A stretch of DNA of 64,000 nucleotides from Ichthyophis bannanicus (Eukaryota; Chordata; Amphibia; Gymnophiona; Ichthyophiidae). The notes under the pieces are model-generated. The model was not told the origin of the DNA and searched no databases. It was given only the letters and a program-made list of their open reading frames with translations. The stretch covers positions 99,425,026 to 99,489,025 of the forward strand of contig CM066051.1 in assembly GCA_033557465.1 (NCBI GenBank). The letters are read 5' to 3'. Made by a program: the position numbers and the translations under genes. Below, piece after piece: positions 33,488-44,334 of this stretch (position 1 is the first letter of the stretch; the number at the start of each line of letters is the position of its first letter).

Positions 33488-34560
33488 TTAAGTATGGAAC
33501 AGGTGTTGAAGAACAGCCTGACCAAACAAGGCATCCCGGCGGGAGTCCTTGTCTAAGCAGTAATGGGCTGTGAAGGTATGAACCGAGGCCCAAGTAGCTG
33601 CTCGACAGATGTCGTCAATAGACACAGAGTGTAGATGAGCCATTGAAGCTGCCATGGCTCTCACATTGTGAGCTGTGACATGGCCCTCCAGAGAAAGGTT
33701 CTTACTCTGATAGGTAAAAGAAATACACTGTGCAATCCAGTTGGACAATGTTCTCTTGGAGCCTGGAAGTCCCAAATGAGATGGATCAAAAGCAACAAAG
33801 AGCTGGGAAGACTTTCGATGTTGCTGTGTCCTTTGTAAATAAAAGGCAAGTGCTCTTTTACAGTCCAAAGTATGAAGATTCCTTTCTGCATTTGAAGCAT
33901 GAGGCCTTGGAAAAAATACAGGCAGGTAAACCGCCTGGTTTAAATGAAAAGGTGAGACCACCTTTGGCATAAAGCGTGGATGAGTCCTAACGACTACCTT
34001 ATCATGATGAAACCTCGTGTAAGGAGGATCAGCCACTAATGCTTGCAATTCACTGATGCGACGTGCTGATGTGATTGCAATGAGAAAGATAACTTTCCAG
34101 GAAAGGAATTTCAAGGAGGTAGTAGCTAAAGGATCAAAGGGCGGCTTCATGAGCTGCCCCAGAACCAAATTCAGGTCCCATGCCACTGGGGGTGGCCTAA
34201 TGGGAGGTTTAGTTAGAAGGCCTCTCATAAATCTCGCTATGAGAGGATGAGAGGAAATAGGCTGACCATTTAGAGGCTTTAAAGAAGCTGAAATAGCACT
34301 TAAATGGACTCTTACTGAGTTAGTCTTAAGTCCTGCATTAGATAAATGAAGGAGATATTCCAGTAATGATTCCAGAGGTAGCGCAAGGGGGTGAAGACCC
34401 TTTTGCGAACACCATATGGAAAACCTTTTCCACTTGAACGCATAAGAACGTCTTGTGGAAGGTTTCCTGGAAGCACAAAGGATATCCCTTACTTGTTGAG
34501 AAAGGTTAAGACCATGTAGGTCTAGGCTCTCAGCAACCAGGCCCTGAGATGCAGAGATTG
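33488..34560 (-). CDS. DIRS tyrosine recombinase (open frame extends upstream to 34873)
   Basis: An uninterrupted 461-codon frame runs from 34873 to 33488. The first ~110 codons overlap the methyltransferase region in another frame and are probably not all translated, so the domain proper starts near 34560-34500. It has the N-terminal core-binding domain (TRRSYAFKWKRFSIWC, SLLEYLLHLSNAGLKTNSVR) and the catalytic domain with all expected residues in place: Arg in ITSARRISELQAL, HxxR as TAHNVRAMAASMA, and the final H...Y in ATWASVHTFTAHYCLD. It would cut and join the circular DNA copy into the genome. This is the only complete-looking frame of the element. Its RT is broken, so it could act only in trans. 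Confidence 0.8.
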
Positions 34561-36429
34561 GGGATTGGGATGCCATAACATTCCGTCCTCCTGAGACAGG
34601 AGATCTGGAGCAGATCCTAACTCCAGAGATGGGGCTTGAGAGAGATGTAGAAGCAGAGGGTACCACACCTGCTGTGGCCAATGTGGTGCTATGAGAATCA
34701 TGTGGCCTCTGTCTCTCTGAAGCTTGAATAGGGTCTTGGGAATTAGGGGAATGGGTGGAAAGGCATATAGGAAGTCCTGACCCAATGGAGGAGGAAAGCA
34801 TCCCTGGCCTGAGATCCCTGAGCCGGAATTCTGGAACAGAACCAGGGAAGTTTGGCATTCGATGGACTTGCAAAGAGGTCTATGTCCAGAGTTCCCCAAA
34901 TTTGAAAAATGTTTGCTACCTGGTCTGGATGGAGACACCATGCGTGCGGAAGCAGAACTCAACTGAGTCTGTCTGCCCAAAAGTTTTGAATGCCTGGCAG
35001 ATACACCGCAAGGAGATGAATCTGATGCTCTCTGGCGAGGGCCCATACTCGCAAAGCTTCGTTGCAAAGTGACAGAGAGCCTGTTCCTCCCTGTTTGTTC
35101 AGATAGAACACAGCTACTTGATTGTCTGTCTGAATTAGGACTGTCTTGTAGCTGAGCTGGGTATGGAACACTCGAAGAGCAAGGAAGATTGCTCTGAGTT
35201 CTAGGAGATTGATATGTAAGTGGGTCTCCTGTGGAGACCAGGTGCCTTGGGTAGAGAGATCTTGGAGATGAGCTCCCCAACCCATCTGTGAGGCGTCTGT
35301 TGTTAGCGTGACCTGAGGTAGGGGTTGCTGGAAAGGAGACCCCATCAACAGGTTTCAGGTTGATCTCCACCATTGTAGGGACAAAATAAGGCAATTTGTG
35401 TTTGCTATTTTGTCTGATAGGCAGCCTGATGCTTGAGTCCACTGGGTGGATAGAGTCCATTGGGCTGCTCTCATATGAAGGCGAGCGTAGGGAACTACGT
35501 GCACCGTAGAAGCCATGTGGCCTAGTAGTTGTAACATTTCCCGAGCAGTGAGATGAGTTTTTAACACTGCTTGGGAGGCTAGCTGCACAATGCGAAGGCA
35601 GCGAGTCTGTGGAAGATAGGCCCTTGCTTTCCTTGTATCCAACAGAGCTCCTATAAACTCTAGAGACCGAGTGGGAGTTAGGCTGGATTTTGGGATATTT
35701 ATGACTAGGCCCAAATACTGGAGGATACGCATTGTGCATGCTAGAGAAATTTTGGCCTTTGATTCTGATGGGGCTCGAATGAGCCAGTCGTCCAAGTAGG
35801 GGAAGACGAATATTCCTACAGTGTGGAGAAATGCTGCCACTACAGACATGCATTTCGTGAACACCCTTGGTGCTGAGGCCAGGCCAAAGGGAAGAACCCT
35901 GTATTGGTAGTGCTTTCCTTGAAAGAGAAACCGAAGAAACCTTCGGTGAGTTGGATGGATGAGAACATGGGTGTACGCATCCTTGAGATCTAGAGAACAA
36001 AGCCAATCCTGACTCTGAAGGTATGGCAGTAGAGTTCCTAGAGAAATCATTTTGAATTTCTCTTTGAACAGAAATTTGTTCAGTTCTCTGAGGTCTAAGA
36101 TGGGTCTGTGTCCCCCTGTTTTCTTTGGAATAGGGAAATAAGGGGAGTAAAACCCTGTGCCCTATTGGGACATGGGCACGTGCTCTATTGCCCCCCTGGG
36201 TAAGAAGTAAATTGACCTCTTGACTCAACTGTGTGTTGAGGGAGGGTTGAAAATTGAACTGACTTACCACTGTAGGAGGGGGCATGCTGAAGAAATGAAG
36301 CTTGTACCCCTCTCTTACAATGGAAAGAGTCCATTCTTCTGCTGTTATCTGCCCCCATCTGGGGGCAAAGTGAGACAACCTTCCTGGGATGGTGGAAGGT
36401 TCTGGCCCGTTCAGAGCCAGGTAGGCCAA
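34522..36429 (-). pseudogene. DIRS RT/RNase H/methyltransferase polyprotein, broken
   Basis: Start region (36429-36200): GRLSHFAPRWGQITAEEWTL and SIVREGY, the DIRS RT N-terminus. The frame shifts at the C run 36191-36196. RT palm in the second frame (36130-35355): KTGGHRPILDL, LDLKDAYTHVLIHP, VLPFGLASAPRVFTK, then YLDD at 35798-35787. TGA at 35355. RNase H (35330-34962): LTTDASQMGWGAHLQD, LLELRAIFLAL, DNQVAVFYLNKQGGTGS, ADRLS then TGA at 34959. Methyltransferase-like end back in the first frame: LYAFPPIPLIPKTL and HMILIAPHWPQQVWY (about 34780-34670). The continuous 635-codon frame at these coordinates is genuine only at its two ends; the middle is an out-of-frame shadow. Confidence 0.85.
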
Positions 36430-36439
36430 GTTCTCTAGA

Positions 36440-38548
36440 TGGGAGTCAAAGCCCCTGCAGAGGCTGAGTCTGCTGGGCTGGTTGAGGCTTAGCAGGCTTT
36501 GATTTCCTTTGCTTTGGGGTCTGTTGCCCCTTTCTGGCAGATTGACCTGCAGAATGTATCTGCTGGGTATAGGAGGGGTAAAACCTCTTCTTCTTAGAGA
36601 AGAATGGTTTCTTGTAGGATTTCCTTCTTGCAGGATCAGCTGTTGCCTTCGATAATCTGTCTAGAGTGGTGTTATCAGCATCCAGCTCATTAGCTTTCTC
36701 TTGCCAATTTTTGCCAAAGAGGTTTTCACCAGTACAGGGGATATTCCCCAGTTTGTCCTGTACCCAGAGCTCTAAGTCAGATGCCTGGAGCCAGGCAATT
36801 CTACGAGCTCATATGGCAATGGCAGAGGTTCTGCTAATACACTCAAAGCAGTCAAAAGCTGCACAATTGACAAACTTAGAGACATCCTGGGCATGTTTGA
36901 CAAGCGTAAGGTAATCCTGCCTCTTATCATCAGGAAGGAGAGGGCTCATAAGTTCTAGATCTCCTGTGACCTCCTTAAGGAACATTCCCATATATAGGAT
37001 GTAGGAACTAATCCTGGCAGAAAGCATAGAAGCCTGGAAAGTTCGACGTCCAAAGGCATCAAGAGTCCTACATTCACGTCCTGGAGGATTAGATGCATGT
37101 CTCTTTGCACTTTTGATCCTTCTCATGGCTGACCACCACTATGGAGTGGTGTGGCAACTGGGTTTTCTGAAATCCAGGACAAGGAGGCACTCGATACATG
37201 GTATCTAGCCTACGGGAATGAGGAGAGGTGGTAAGAGGTGTTTCCCACATTCTTAACATGAGATCATGCAAGATCTCATGAATAGGCAGAGTAGCAGCTT
37301 CCTTAGGAGCTTTAGGATATTGTAAAATCTTCATCTCCTTTGCCCTGGGCTCTGTTTCAGGAGCCACTGTGCTGGAAAGACCTCTAGCCACTTCTCTGAT
37401 GAAATCTTGAAAAGATATATCCTCTGGAGGAGACATCCTACGTTTAGGGGAAGAAGGCTCCTCAGAGAGAAGTACTCCGGCATCGACAGAGCTGTCAGAA
37501 TCTTCAGAGTCATCTGAGGATTCAAAATATCTTCTGTCCAGGTGCTCTTGTAAAGCACAATACCGGTACCGATCGAAGTCGGTACCGGAGGGGTCCGGTA
37601 TCGACTTGTCGATACCTGAGGAAACAGCATGACTTGGTGTCGGTAACACCATTGCCAATATTGATGTTGTCGGTACCAGTACCGATCCCACTAGAGGACA
37701 GCAACCTTGGGCCGGAAGGACTGGGGTTTCTAGTCCCACAGGTACTCCTTGTGGTCTTGGGCAAGCCACTTAACCCTCCATAGCCCATGTTCCCTGTAAA
37801 ATAGTTCTCTGTGTGCTGTGCTTTCCTGTCTAATCAATGTGTTTATACCTCAAAATTTCCTGTCATGATTTGACAATTTCCAATCTGTGATCAAACCGCT
37901 GCTGATCGCAGGAAGTAGCAGTATACAAATCTATACTAAATAAAAAACAAAAAACAAAACTGGTGTCGATACCGGTTGTACCATCTGAAGCGGTCCCGAA
38001 GGCACCGATGCCACAAGGAGAGCCGCCAGACTGCACTCAATGGCCAGGAATCTCTGGTCAATTGACGCTGCCGAGGTCTGGGTATCGGTACCGGACAAAG
38101 CAGCTGGTACCCCAGAGCATGGCACCAGTAGTTCTGCCAAGGTTGAGGCCTCGAGAACGTCCTGGAGCACCGATAGTGCTTTGGAAGCCGAAGCCTCCCG
38201 CCGGAGCAGTTTTGCCGGTACAAGTTCCTCAAGGGCATCTCGATACTTGGAAGGAGATCTACCCTTTGAGGACCGGCCAGATTTATGTTTAGTTACCTGA
38301 GATCCATGAGAGGAAGTGGAAGCCCTGGAAGACGTCGATGCCACGGATGCTGCATTGGAGGGAAAAAGGGTGCTAAATTTAGCAGCTCGATTCTGCCGGC
38401 CCCTCTTGGACATCATCCCACAGGCAACACACTCGGAGATGGAGTGGTCAGGACCTAAACATTTAAGGCACCACTCATGAGTGTCGGTGACGGAGATGGT
38501 ACCGCCACACTTTGAAAACCTCTTGAAACCCAAAGCGGGTTTTTCCAT
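36440..38548 (-). pseudogene. DIRS gag, interrupted by a SINE and a stop
   Basis: ATG at 38548-38546. The N-terminus carries a Cys/His cluster (CGGTISVTDTHEWCLKCLG then DHSISECVACG), as in DIRS Gag proteins, and then a Ser/Lys-rich linker. A SINE (about 37690-37970) splits the frame. It resumes with an acidic stretch (SSDDSEDSDSS), PPEDISFQDFIREVARGL and RRTFQASMLSARISSYILYM. TGA at 36807-36809 stops it, where the context suggests a lost arginine codon. The remaining ~120 codons, ending near 36440, are basic and Gln/Lys-rich (KKPFFSKKKRF), consistent with nucleic-acid binding. Gag would package the element RNA. Dead copy. Confidence 0.75.
37690..37970 (+). mobile_element. SINE (CORE/MIR-like) inserted in DIRS gag
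   Basis: Contains CTTGGGCAAGCCACTTAACC CTCC, near-identical to the conserved core of MIR-type SINEs. The tail ATCAAACCGCTGCTGATCGC, GGAAGTAGCAG, CTAAATAAAAAAC is a decayed form of the stem-loop tail at 14475 and 31030. It separates the two parts of gag, so it arrived after the DIRS copy. Confidence 0.75.
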
Positions 38549-38611
38549 ACTGAGGAACGTTTGAGCCTAGTGCCCAAAATGGCGCGAGGCACCCTAGAGG
38601 AAAATTTTTAA

Positions 38612-38655
38612 GGAAAAAAAAAAATATATATATATATATTTTTTTTTTTTTTTAA
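38612..38655. repeat. A run, (TA)n, T run
   Basis: Simple-sequence hairpin: about 10 A, 8 TA repeats, then about 15 T, in the DIRS leader between gag and the right terminal repeat. Confidence 0.9.
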
Positions 38656-38789
38656 AGAAGAAAGAAGAAAAGAACCGGTAGTACCAGTATAGCGTCGAGG
38701 AAGGCAGACGCTATCAGAAAAAAGATGAAAATATTGGATGATTTCTGCGGTGACAGGAACATGACCAGCTGGCTCCGCGGAAAGCGAAG

Positions 38790-38957
38790 AACTGGAGAGA
38801 GGCAGTTGGGAAAGGCGGGAAGGCAGCACGCAGGCGCTGTGGGATGCTCCCAAAAGCTTTCTAATTGGACGCTGGGGAGCATTCCCGTGCAGGCTCCGTC
38901 GGTACAGACGATACCCATATGTGAAGACTACATTCCTGCTTGTTCTTGGAGATTACC
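38790..38957. repeat. DIRS right inverted terminal repeat
   Basis: Reverse complement of 33033-33199 with scattered mismatches. It ends CTTGTTCTTGGAGATTACC. This is the 5' end of the element in its sense orientation (minus). Confidence 0.85.
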
Positions 38958-38959
38958 AT

Positions 38960-39840
38960 ATGAGCATGAATGTTTTGTCATTAGGGATCATGTATATGGT
39001 TCATTGCTCCATACACATACTGCCCTCCCTCTGGATTTAAGTAACTCCCAGTAGTACCGTTTCCTCCCAGCCGTGATGTCTATGAGACTCGGTTAATGTT
39101 GAGATTCTATAAGGATGGAACGATACCTGTGAGACTTTCCAGCATTTGTCTCCGTCCTTTTCTAAGTCTGATTAGTGAGACCATACTGGTGCTGGTTCTC
39201 TGCTTTATGTTCTGACTGTAACTGTTTTCTTGTATTGATAACATATAAGAAATCTTAATTTTGCTCACATGACTCAAGCTTTTCTGCATTTGCCATTTGA
39301 TAATGCTGGAAGTTGCTGTTGTCAATTTTTCCTCATCAGAGACACAATGCTCCTGATTTTCTTTTATCTTTGAAAGGAAGAGTAACAGGCTGCGGAAAAT
39401 CTGGAAAAATACTTATATAATGATGAAAGAAAAGAGGAAACCAACTTGATCAAAACATGATGACAGCAGTTAGTAGAGGTTGGGCATTGCCCTGATAAAG
39501 CCACAGTGGCTGATGTTCACGAAACCAAATTACTAGTCTTGATGGTTGTTAACATTATTGTAAAACGTGGTGGTAAGTTACAGGAGCAGAGGAGTGAAGG
39601 AACTGGGGGTTGGGTTAAAGATGGGCAAATGTCTAGTTGTTTAGGCAGGTGGTGCAAACAGAAGCAACAAAGTGTCTGCAAAATACACAGGAGCAAAGAA
39701 ACAGAACCTGGACTGGCAGAAGCTCAGTTTGAACAAACCCCTTTTATTAATGACCCCTACACATTTCGGCCACCGGCCTTCTTCAGGGGGATATCATGTG
39801 AGGAAACAAACCACAAAATAGATTAAAACAAATAAATAAA
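38960..39840. other. No gene seen
   Basis: Flank between the two DIRS copies. CCTTTTATTAATGACCCCTA CACATTTCGGCCACCGGCC at about 39740-39780 looks like the end of a retroelement on minus, but nothing else supports this. Confidence 0.3.
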
Positions 39841-40640
39841 AAGAAATTAGAACACGATCAAAAGATCAAATGATAATTAAATAATTAAGTAAATAAATAA
39901 ATAAAACCAAATGTAAACATGCAAAATGTTATACATAAATAAAAATAATAATATGGCATGAGGCTAAATATGAAAAACATCAATACGTTATAAATATGTG
40001 TGCTATAAAACATGTATAATAGAATATTAATGTGTGCACAGTAAAACTATTATATATCAAACATATTTGTATGTAAGAAAAGAGATGAGGAGGATGCAAT
40101 ATGGCAGACAGATCAAAATAATAAATAATAATAAATCATAATAAATCATAATAAATCATAATAAATAATAGTGAGCATAAAACCATTATGTATAATAATG
40201 TGTTAAGTAAACACCAATACCTTCAGGTAAAGTCTTTCGTGCAAATAAAAGACATTGACCACTGGAATAAAAAAAAAAATAAAAATATAGAAAAGAGAAC
40301 AGATAAAACAGCTTAATGAACTAAAGTAATAAAACACATTTGCAACACTTGTATCTCGACTAAAATTGTATGAAACACCTGGATGAAATTCCCATGAGAA
40401 TGTCCATATAAGCTAAGGGGACCTCTAAAAGCAAACAGAGCTGGAACAAGGGAGGAGCTCAAATATAGCCAAGTTATTGCTAAATATTTGACAAGAGATT
40501 TTGAGATTTTGTGATTACCTAAAAAAATCTTTAAAGAACACTAACATTACTGCTGCCAGAATTGATTTAATTCCCAAAAGTTCAAACTATACAATAAAAA
40601 AAAAATAATAATAATAATAATAATGCACACACGAAGAAGA
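39840..40640. repeat. AT-rich region with tandem AATAAATCAT units
   Basis: Very A/T-rich, with a short tandem (AATAAATCAT)n at about 40120-40170 and (AAT)n at about 40605-40625 immediately before the DIRS sequence. Confidence 0.7.
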
Positions 40641-40651
40641 CTGCGATTCCT

Positions 40652-41278
40652 GTGGAGGGCACTGCGGCATTGAAAGATGTGCAAGACAGGAAATTAGATA
40701 CTTTGTTGAAGCAAGTGTTTGATATTTGTGCCCTCTCCATGCAGGCCTCAATAGCGGGGGCGTGGGTGGCGAGAGGCTGTTTGAGATGGTCTCAGAGGTT
40801 ACAAGGGGACCAGTTGGGGGGGCAGGTGGAGGATGCCACGCGCCTGGAGTCTGGAACCGCTTATTTGGCGGACATTCATTATGACCTCATCCGAGGGCTA
40901 GCAAAGAGTATGGCTTCTGTGGTGGCAGCTAAGAGATATCTGTGGCTGCGAAATTGGTCGGCAGACAGATCTTCTAAGGCCCGGCTCAGCAAACTTCCTT
41001 TTAGGGGGAAGCTCTTGTTTGGAGAAGATCTAGAGAAGTTGGTCAAGGATCTCGGTGAGTCCAAGGGGGGTCATCTACCGGAGGATAAGCCTAAACAGGT
41101 CTGGAATGTGTTGGGCCCCAGGGGCGTGCAGAGAGAGTTTCGTAGGTTTCGATCCTCTCGGTTTGGCCAGTCTCAGTGGGGAAAGTTTCCAGTACGGAGC
41201 CAGGGGTTTCGAGGTTTCCGGGGGGCGGGCAGGGGGTTTATGCCTTTCCAGTCCTCAAACCCTAAAAAGCCACAATGA
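40652..41278 (+). pseudogene. DIRS gag, C-terminal part
   Basis: 208 codons. LDTLLKQVFDICALSMQASI, then a WSADRSSKARLSKLPFRGKL LFG segment typical of DIRS Gag, then a Arg/Gly/Phe-rich tail (SQGFRGFRGAGRGF) likely to bind RNA. The start shown is only where the frame opens. The true N-terminus is lost upstream. Confidence 0.75.
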
Positions 41279-43139
41279 GATCAGGCGGACTCAGGTGGAG
41301 GTAGTGCCTGTGGGAGGACGGTTGCGGGATTTTTACCCTGCCTGGGTCCACATAACATCACATCAATGGGTTCTGGAGATCATTCGAGAAGGTTATGCGC
41401 TAGAGCTCCATCGGCCCATGTTAGATTCCTTTGTTCAGTCTCCTTGCAGCGCGCCGCACAAGGTTCGGGTGGTGGCGGAGACGCTACAGCGGCTGCTGCA
41501 GCTCAGAGCAGTGGTTCTGGTTCCTTCGAACCAGTGCAGGTTAGGTCGCTACTCCATCTATTTCGTGGTGCCAAAGAAGGAGGGCACGTTTCGGCCGATT
41601 CTGGATTTAAAATGAGTGAATCGTTGTCTTCGGGTGACCCATTTCCGTATGAAGACGTTGCGCTCGGTGATTGCGGCGGTCAGAGCAGGAGAATTCCTGA
41701 CCTCCTTAGATCTCACGGAGGCTTATCTCCATATTCCGGTTCGGAAGGAGCATCAGAAATACCTCAGGTTTGCGGTACCCATGGGCCATTTTCAGTTTCA
41801 GGCTCTGCCCTTTGGGCTAGCGACGGCGCCTCGCACATTTACCAAGATCATGGTGGTGGTGGTGGCGGCGGCGGCGCTCCACAAGGAAGGGGTGCTGGTG
41901 CATCCTTACCTAGACGATTGGTTGATTCGGGCAAAGTCCAGAGAGGAAAGCGCCACGGCAACCGCTCGGGTGGTGCAAGTATTGGAAAGCCTCGGTTGGG
42001 TGGTCAACGCGGCAAAGAGCAGGTTGGTTCCCTCGCAGTCTCTGGAATATTTGGGAGCACGTTTCGAGACTGCGCAGGCAAAGGTATTTCTCCCTGTCCT
42101 GCGGGCACAAGGGATTCGGGCCCTTGTTCGGAAGTTTCTATCTCAGCAAGCTCCTACGGCATGGGAGTACCTGCAGTTGCTCGGAACTATGGCGGCCACG
42201 ATCGAGGTGGTGCCGTGGGCCAGAGATCATATGCGGCCGTTACAGAGCACTCTTCTTCGACGTTGGTCTCACCAAACGGATGCATTGTCTCAGCGATTGG
42301 TTTGTCCTCCTGAGGTGCGTCAGGAGCTTCTCTGGTGGTTAAGGCCAGAGGTTTTGGCAGCGGGGGTCCCGCTGGAGACTCCATCCTGGAGATTGATAAT
42401 GACGGATGCCAGTCTCGGGGGCTGGGGAGCGCATTGCGAAGGCAGGTGGGCCCAAGGGTGGTGGTCGCTGGAGGAGAAAACCTGGACCATCAACCAGCTG
42501 GAGATGAGGGCGGTATACTTGGCCCTTCTGGAGTTTCAGGCGCATTTACGGCAGACACCGGTAAGGGTGCTGTCTGACAATGTGACGACAGTCGCCTACA
42601 TCAATCGGCAAGGCGGCACAGGCAGTGTGCAGTTGGAAGCGGACGCAAGTCAGCTGTTGAGTTGGGCCGAAGGCAATCTGCAGGCTCTGTCGGCGCAGCA
42701 TATAGCCGGAGTAGACAACGTAGAAGCAGATTTTCTAAGTTGCCGCAGGGTGGACCCGGGGGAGTGGGTCCTCCATCCGGAGTTGTTCGCAATTCTAGTT
42801 CGGCGCTGGGGACTTCCCCACATGGATCTGATGGCCAGCTTCGACTCCGCGAAAGTAACTCGGTTTTTCAGCAGAAGGCGGGAAAGAATGTCCGAGGGGC
42901 TCGATGCGTTGGCCCAGAGGTGGCCGGAGGAGGGCCTTCTCTATGTGTTTCCACTGTGGGCCCTCATAGGCCGTGTCATACAGCGCATCGAGAAACATCG
43001 CGGTCTGGTGGTCCTGATAGCGCCGGATTGGCCTCGCAGGCCTTGGTATGCGGATCTGGTGCGTCTCCTCGTGGACCAGCCGTGGCAGCTTCCACATCGA
43101 GCGGACCTCCTTTGGCAGGGCCCGTTGCGCATGCCTTAG
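41220..43139 (+). pseudogene. DIRS RT/RNase H/methyltransferase with one premature stop
   Basis: One frame from before 41280 to the TAG at 43137, broken only by TGA at 41613-41615 inside the ILDLK-VNRCL region. RT: VGGRLRDFYPAWVHITSHQW, IYFVVPKKEGTFRPILDLK, LDLTEAYLHIPV, LPFGLATAPRTFTK, YLDD at 41907-41918. Just before YLDD a trinucleotide run (about 41850-41875) encodes a Val/Ala stretch. RNase H: MTDASLGGWGAHCEG, NQLEMRAVYLALLEF, LSDNVTTVAYINRQGGTG, ADFLSCR. Methyltransferase-like end: HMDLMASFDSAKVTRFFSRR and LYVFPLWALIGRVIQRIEKH, IAPDWPRRPWY. It overlaps gag at its start in a different frame, as is usual for DIRS. Close to intact. Confidence 0.85.
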
Positions 43140-44214
43140 GTGGATCAATTTTCGCTTACGGCATGGCTCTTGAGAGGGCTAGGCTAACATCTAGAGGTTA
43201 TTCGGCTGCGGTGGTTTCCACTTTGCTGAAGGCTCGTAGGCAATCAACGTCTTTAGCATACATACGGATATGGCGCATCTTTGAGGCGTGGTGTGCGGCT
43301 CGAGATCTGCGGCCCTTCAGGGCTTCCGTGGCCCAGGTCCTGTCGTTTTTGCAGGATGGTGTAGAGAAGGGTCTCGCAGCTAGTTCTTTACGAGTTCAAT
43401 TGGCGGCCCTTGCCTGTTTTAGGGGTAAGGTACAGGGCCAGCAGTTGAGGCACATGGTGACGTTCGGCAGTTTTTGCGAGCCGTGTTACTCTTGCGGCCC
43501 CCGAGACGATCTTCGGTGCCCGCGTGGGATCTGAATTTGTTGTTGGAGGCGTTGATCAGAGCGCCGTTTGAGCCCTTGGATAAGGCCTCGCTGAAGGATT
43601 TGACTTTGAAGACCATATTTTTGGTGGCCATTTGCTCGGCGAGGAGGATTTCGGAGTTGCAGGCGTTATCCTGGAAGGAGCCACATCTAACATTCTTTCC
43701 TCACAAGGTGGTGCTGCGGATGGTTCCAGCTTTCTTGCCGAAGGTGGTTTCAGTGTTCCATGTTAACCAAGTAGTGTCCCTTCCGGTATTTTCGCAGGAC
43801 GAGTCGGGGGGCAGGTTACATTTGCTGGATGTGCGTCGTGCGCTCAGGAAGTATCTCCGCAGGACCGTGTCATTCCGAAGGTCGGACAGGTTATTTGTGT
43901 CCTTTGGCGGTCCGCGGAAGGGAGAGGTGCACGCTAAGTCGTCTATTTCTCGGTGGTTGAAGGAAACGATTGCGTCAGCGTATCTTCTTAAGGGTAAGGT
44001 GGTTCCGGAGGGCCTCCGGGCTCACTCGACCAGGGTGCAAGCGGCGTCGTGGGCGGAGTTCAGTTTGGTTCCGGTCACGGACATTTGTAGGGTGGCGACT
44101 TGGTCCTCTTTGCATTCTTTCACGAGGCACTATCGGCTGGATGTGCAGGCGGCGGAAGAGGGGCGTTTTGGCTCAGTGGTGCTTCAGGCTGGGCTTGCGG
44201 GTCCCTCCCGTTGA
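43135..44214 (+). pseudogene. DIRS tyrosine recombinase, one frameshift
   Basis: The N-terminal domain (YSAAVVSTLLKARRQSTSLA, IRIWRIFEAWCAARDL) is in one frame up to about 43455. The catalytic domain is in the next frame from about 43460. The catalytic residues are present: Arg in ICSARRISELQAL, HxxR as AHSTRVQAASWA, and the terminal ATWSSLHSFTRHYRLD with His and Tyr. The stop is at 44212-44214. Apart from the frame change in 43450-43475, it would be a full-length ~355-residue enzyme. Confidence 0.8.
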
Positions 44215-44245
44215 GATTCACTGCTCTGTTACATCCTCTATGGTA

Positions 44246-44334
44246 CCGGGACTGGACTAGAGGGACGCAAAGGAAGATTAAATTAGACTTACCTGCTAAT
44301 TGTTGTTCCTTAAGGAACTCTAGTCCAGTCCCGG
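44246..44334. repeat. Perfect 17-bp inverted repeat in the DIRS 3' region
   Basis: CCGGGACTGGACTAGAG (44246-44262) and CTCTAGTCCAGTCCCGG (44318-44334), with a 55-base loop that contains GACTTACCTGCTAATTG. The position corresponds to the internal complementary region of a DIRS element. Confidence 0.8.

Larger units (their letters stand above)
33011..38957 (-). mobile_element. DIRS retrotransposon, nearly complete (minus strand)
   Basis: It has the full DIRS plan: inverted terminal repeats (33011-33199 and 38790-38957), an internal complementary region (33277-33370), and on minus gag, then RT/RNase H/methyltransferase, then tyrosine recombinase. DIRS elements copy RNA to DNA and integrate a circular intermediate with a tyrosine recombinase instead of a DDE integrase. 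This copy is dead: in-frame TGA codons in gag (36807-36809), RT (35355-35357) and RNase H (34959-34961), a TAG near 36162, a single-base shift at a C run (36191-36196), and a SINE in gag. The recombinase frame is intact. Confidence 0.9.

Noticed and set aside
36809..37126. Independent 105-codon gene on minus
   Set aside because: It is the middle of the DIRS gag, bounded by a premature TGA.
41366..42313. 315-codon open frame on plus
   Set aside because: It overlaps the DIRS reverse transcriptase, which is recognisable (YLDD) in another frame. This is a shadow.
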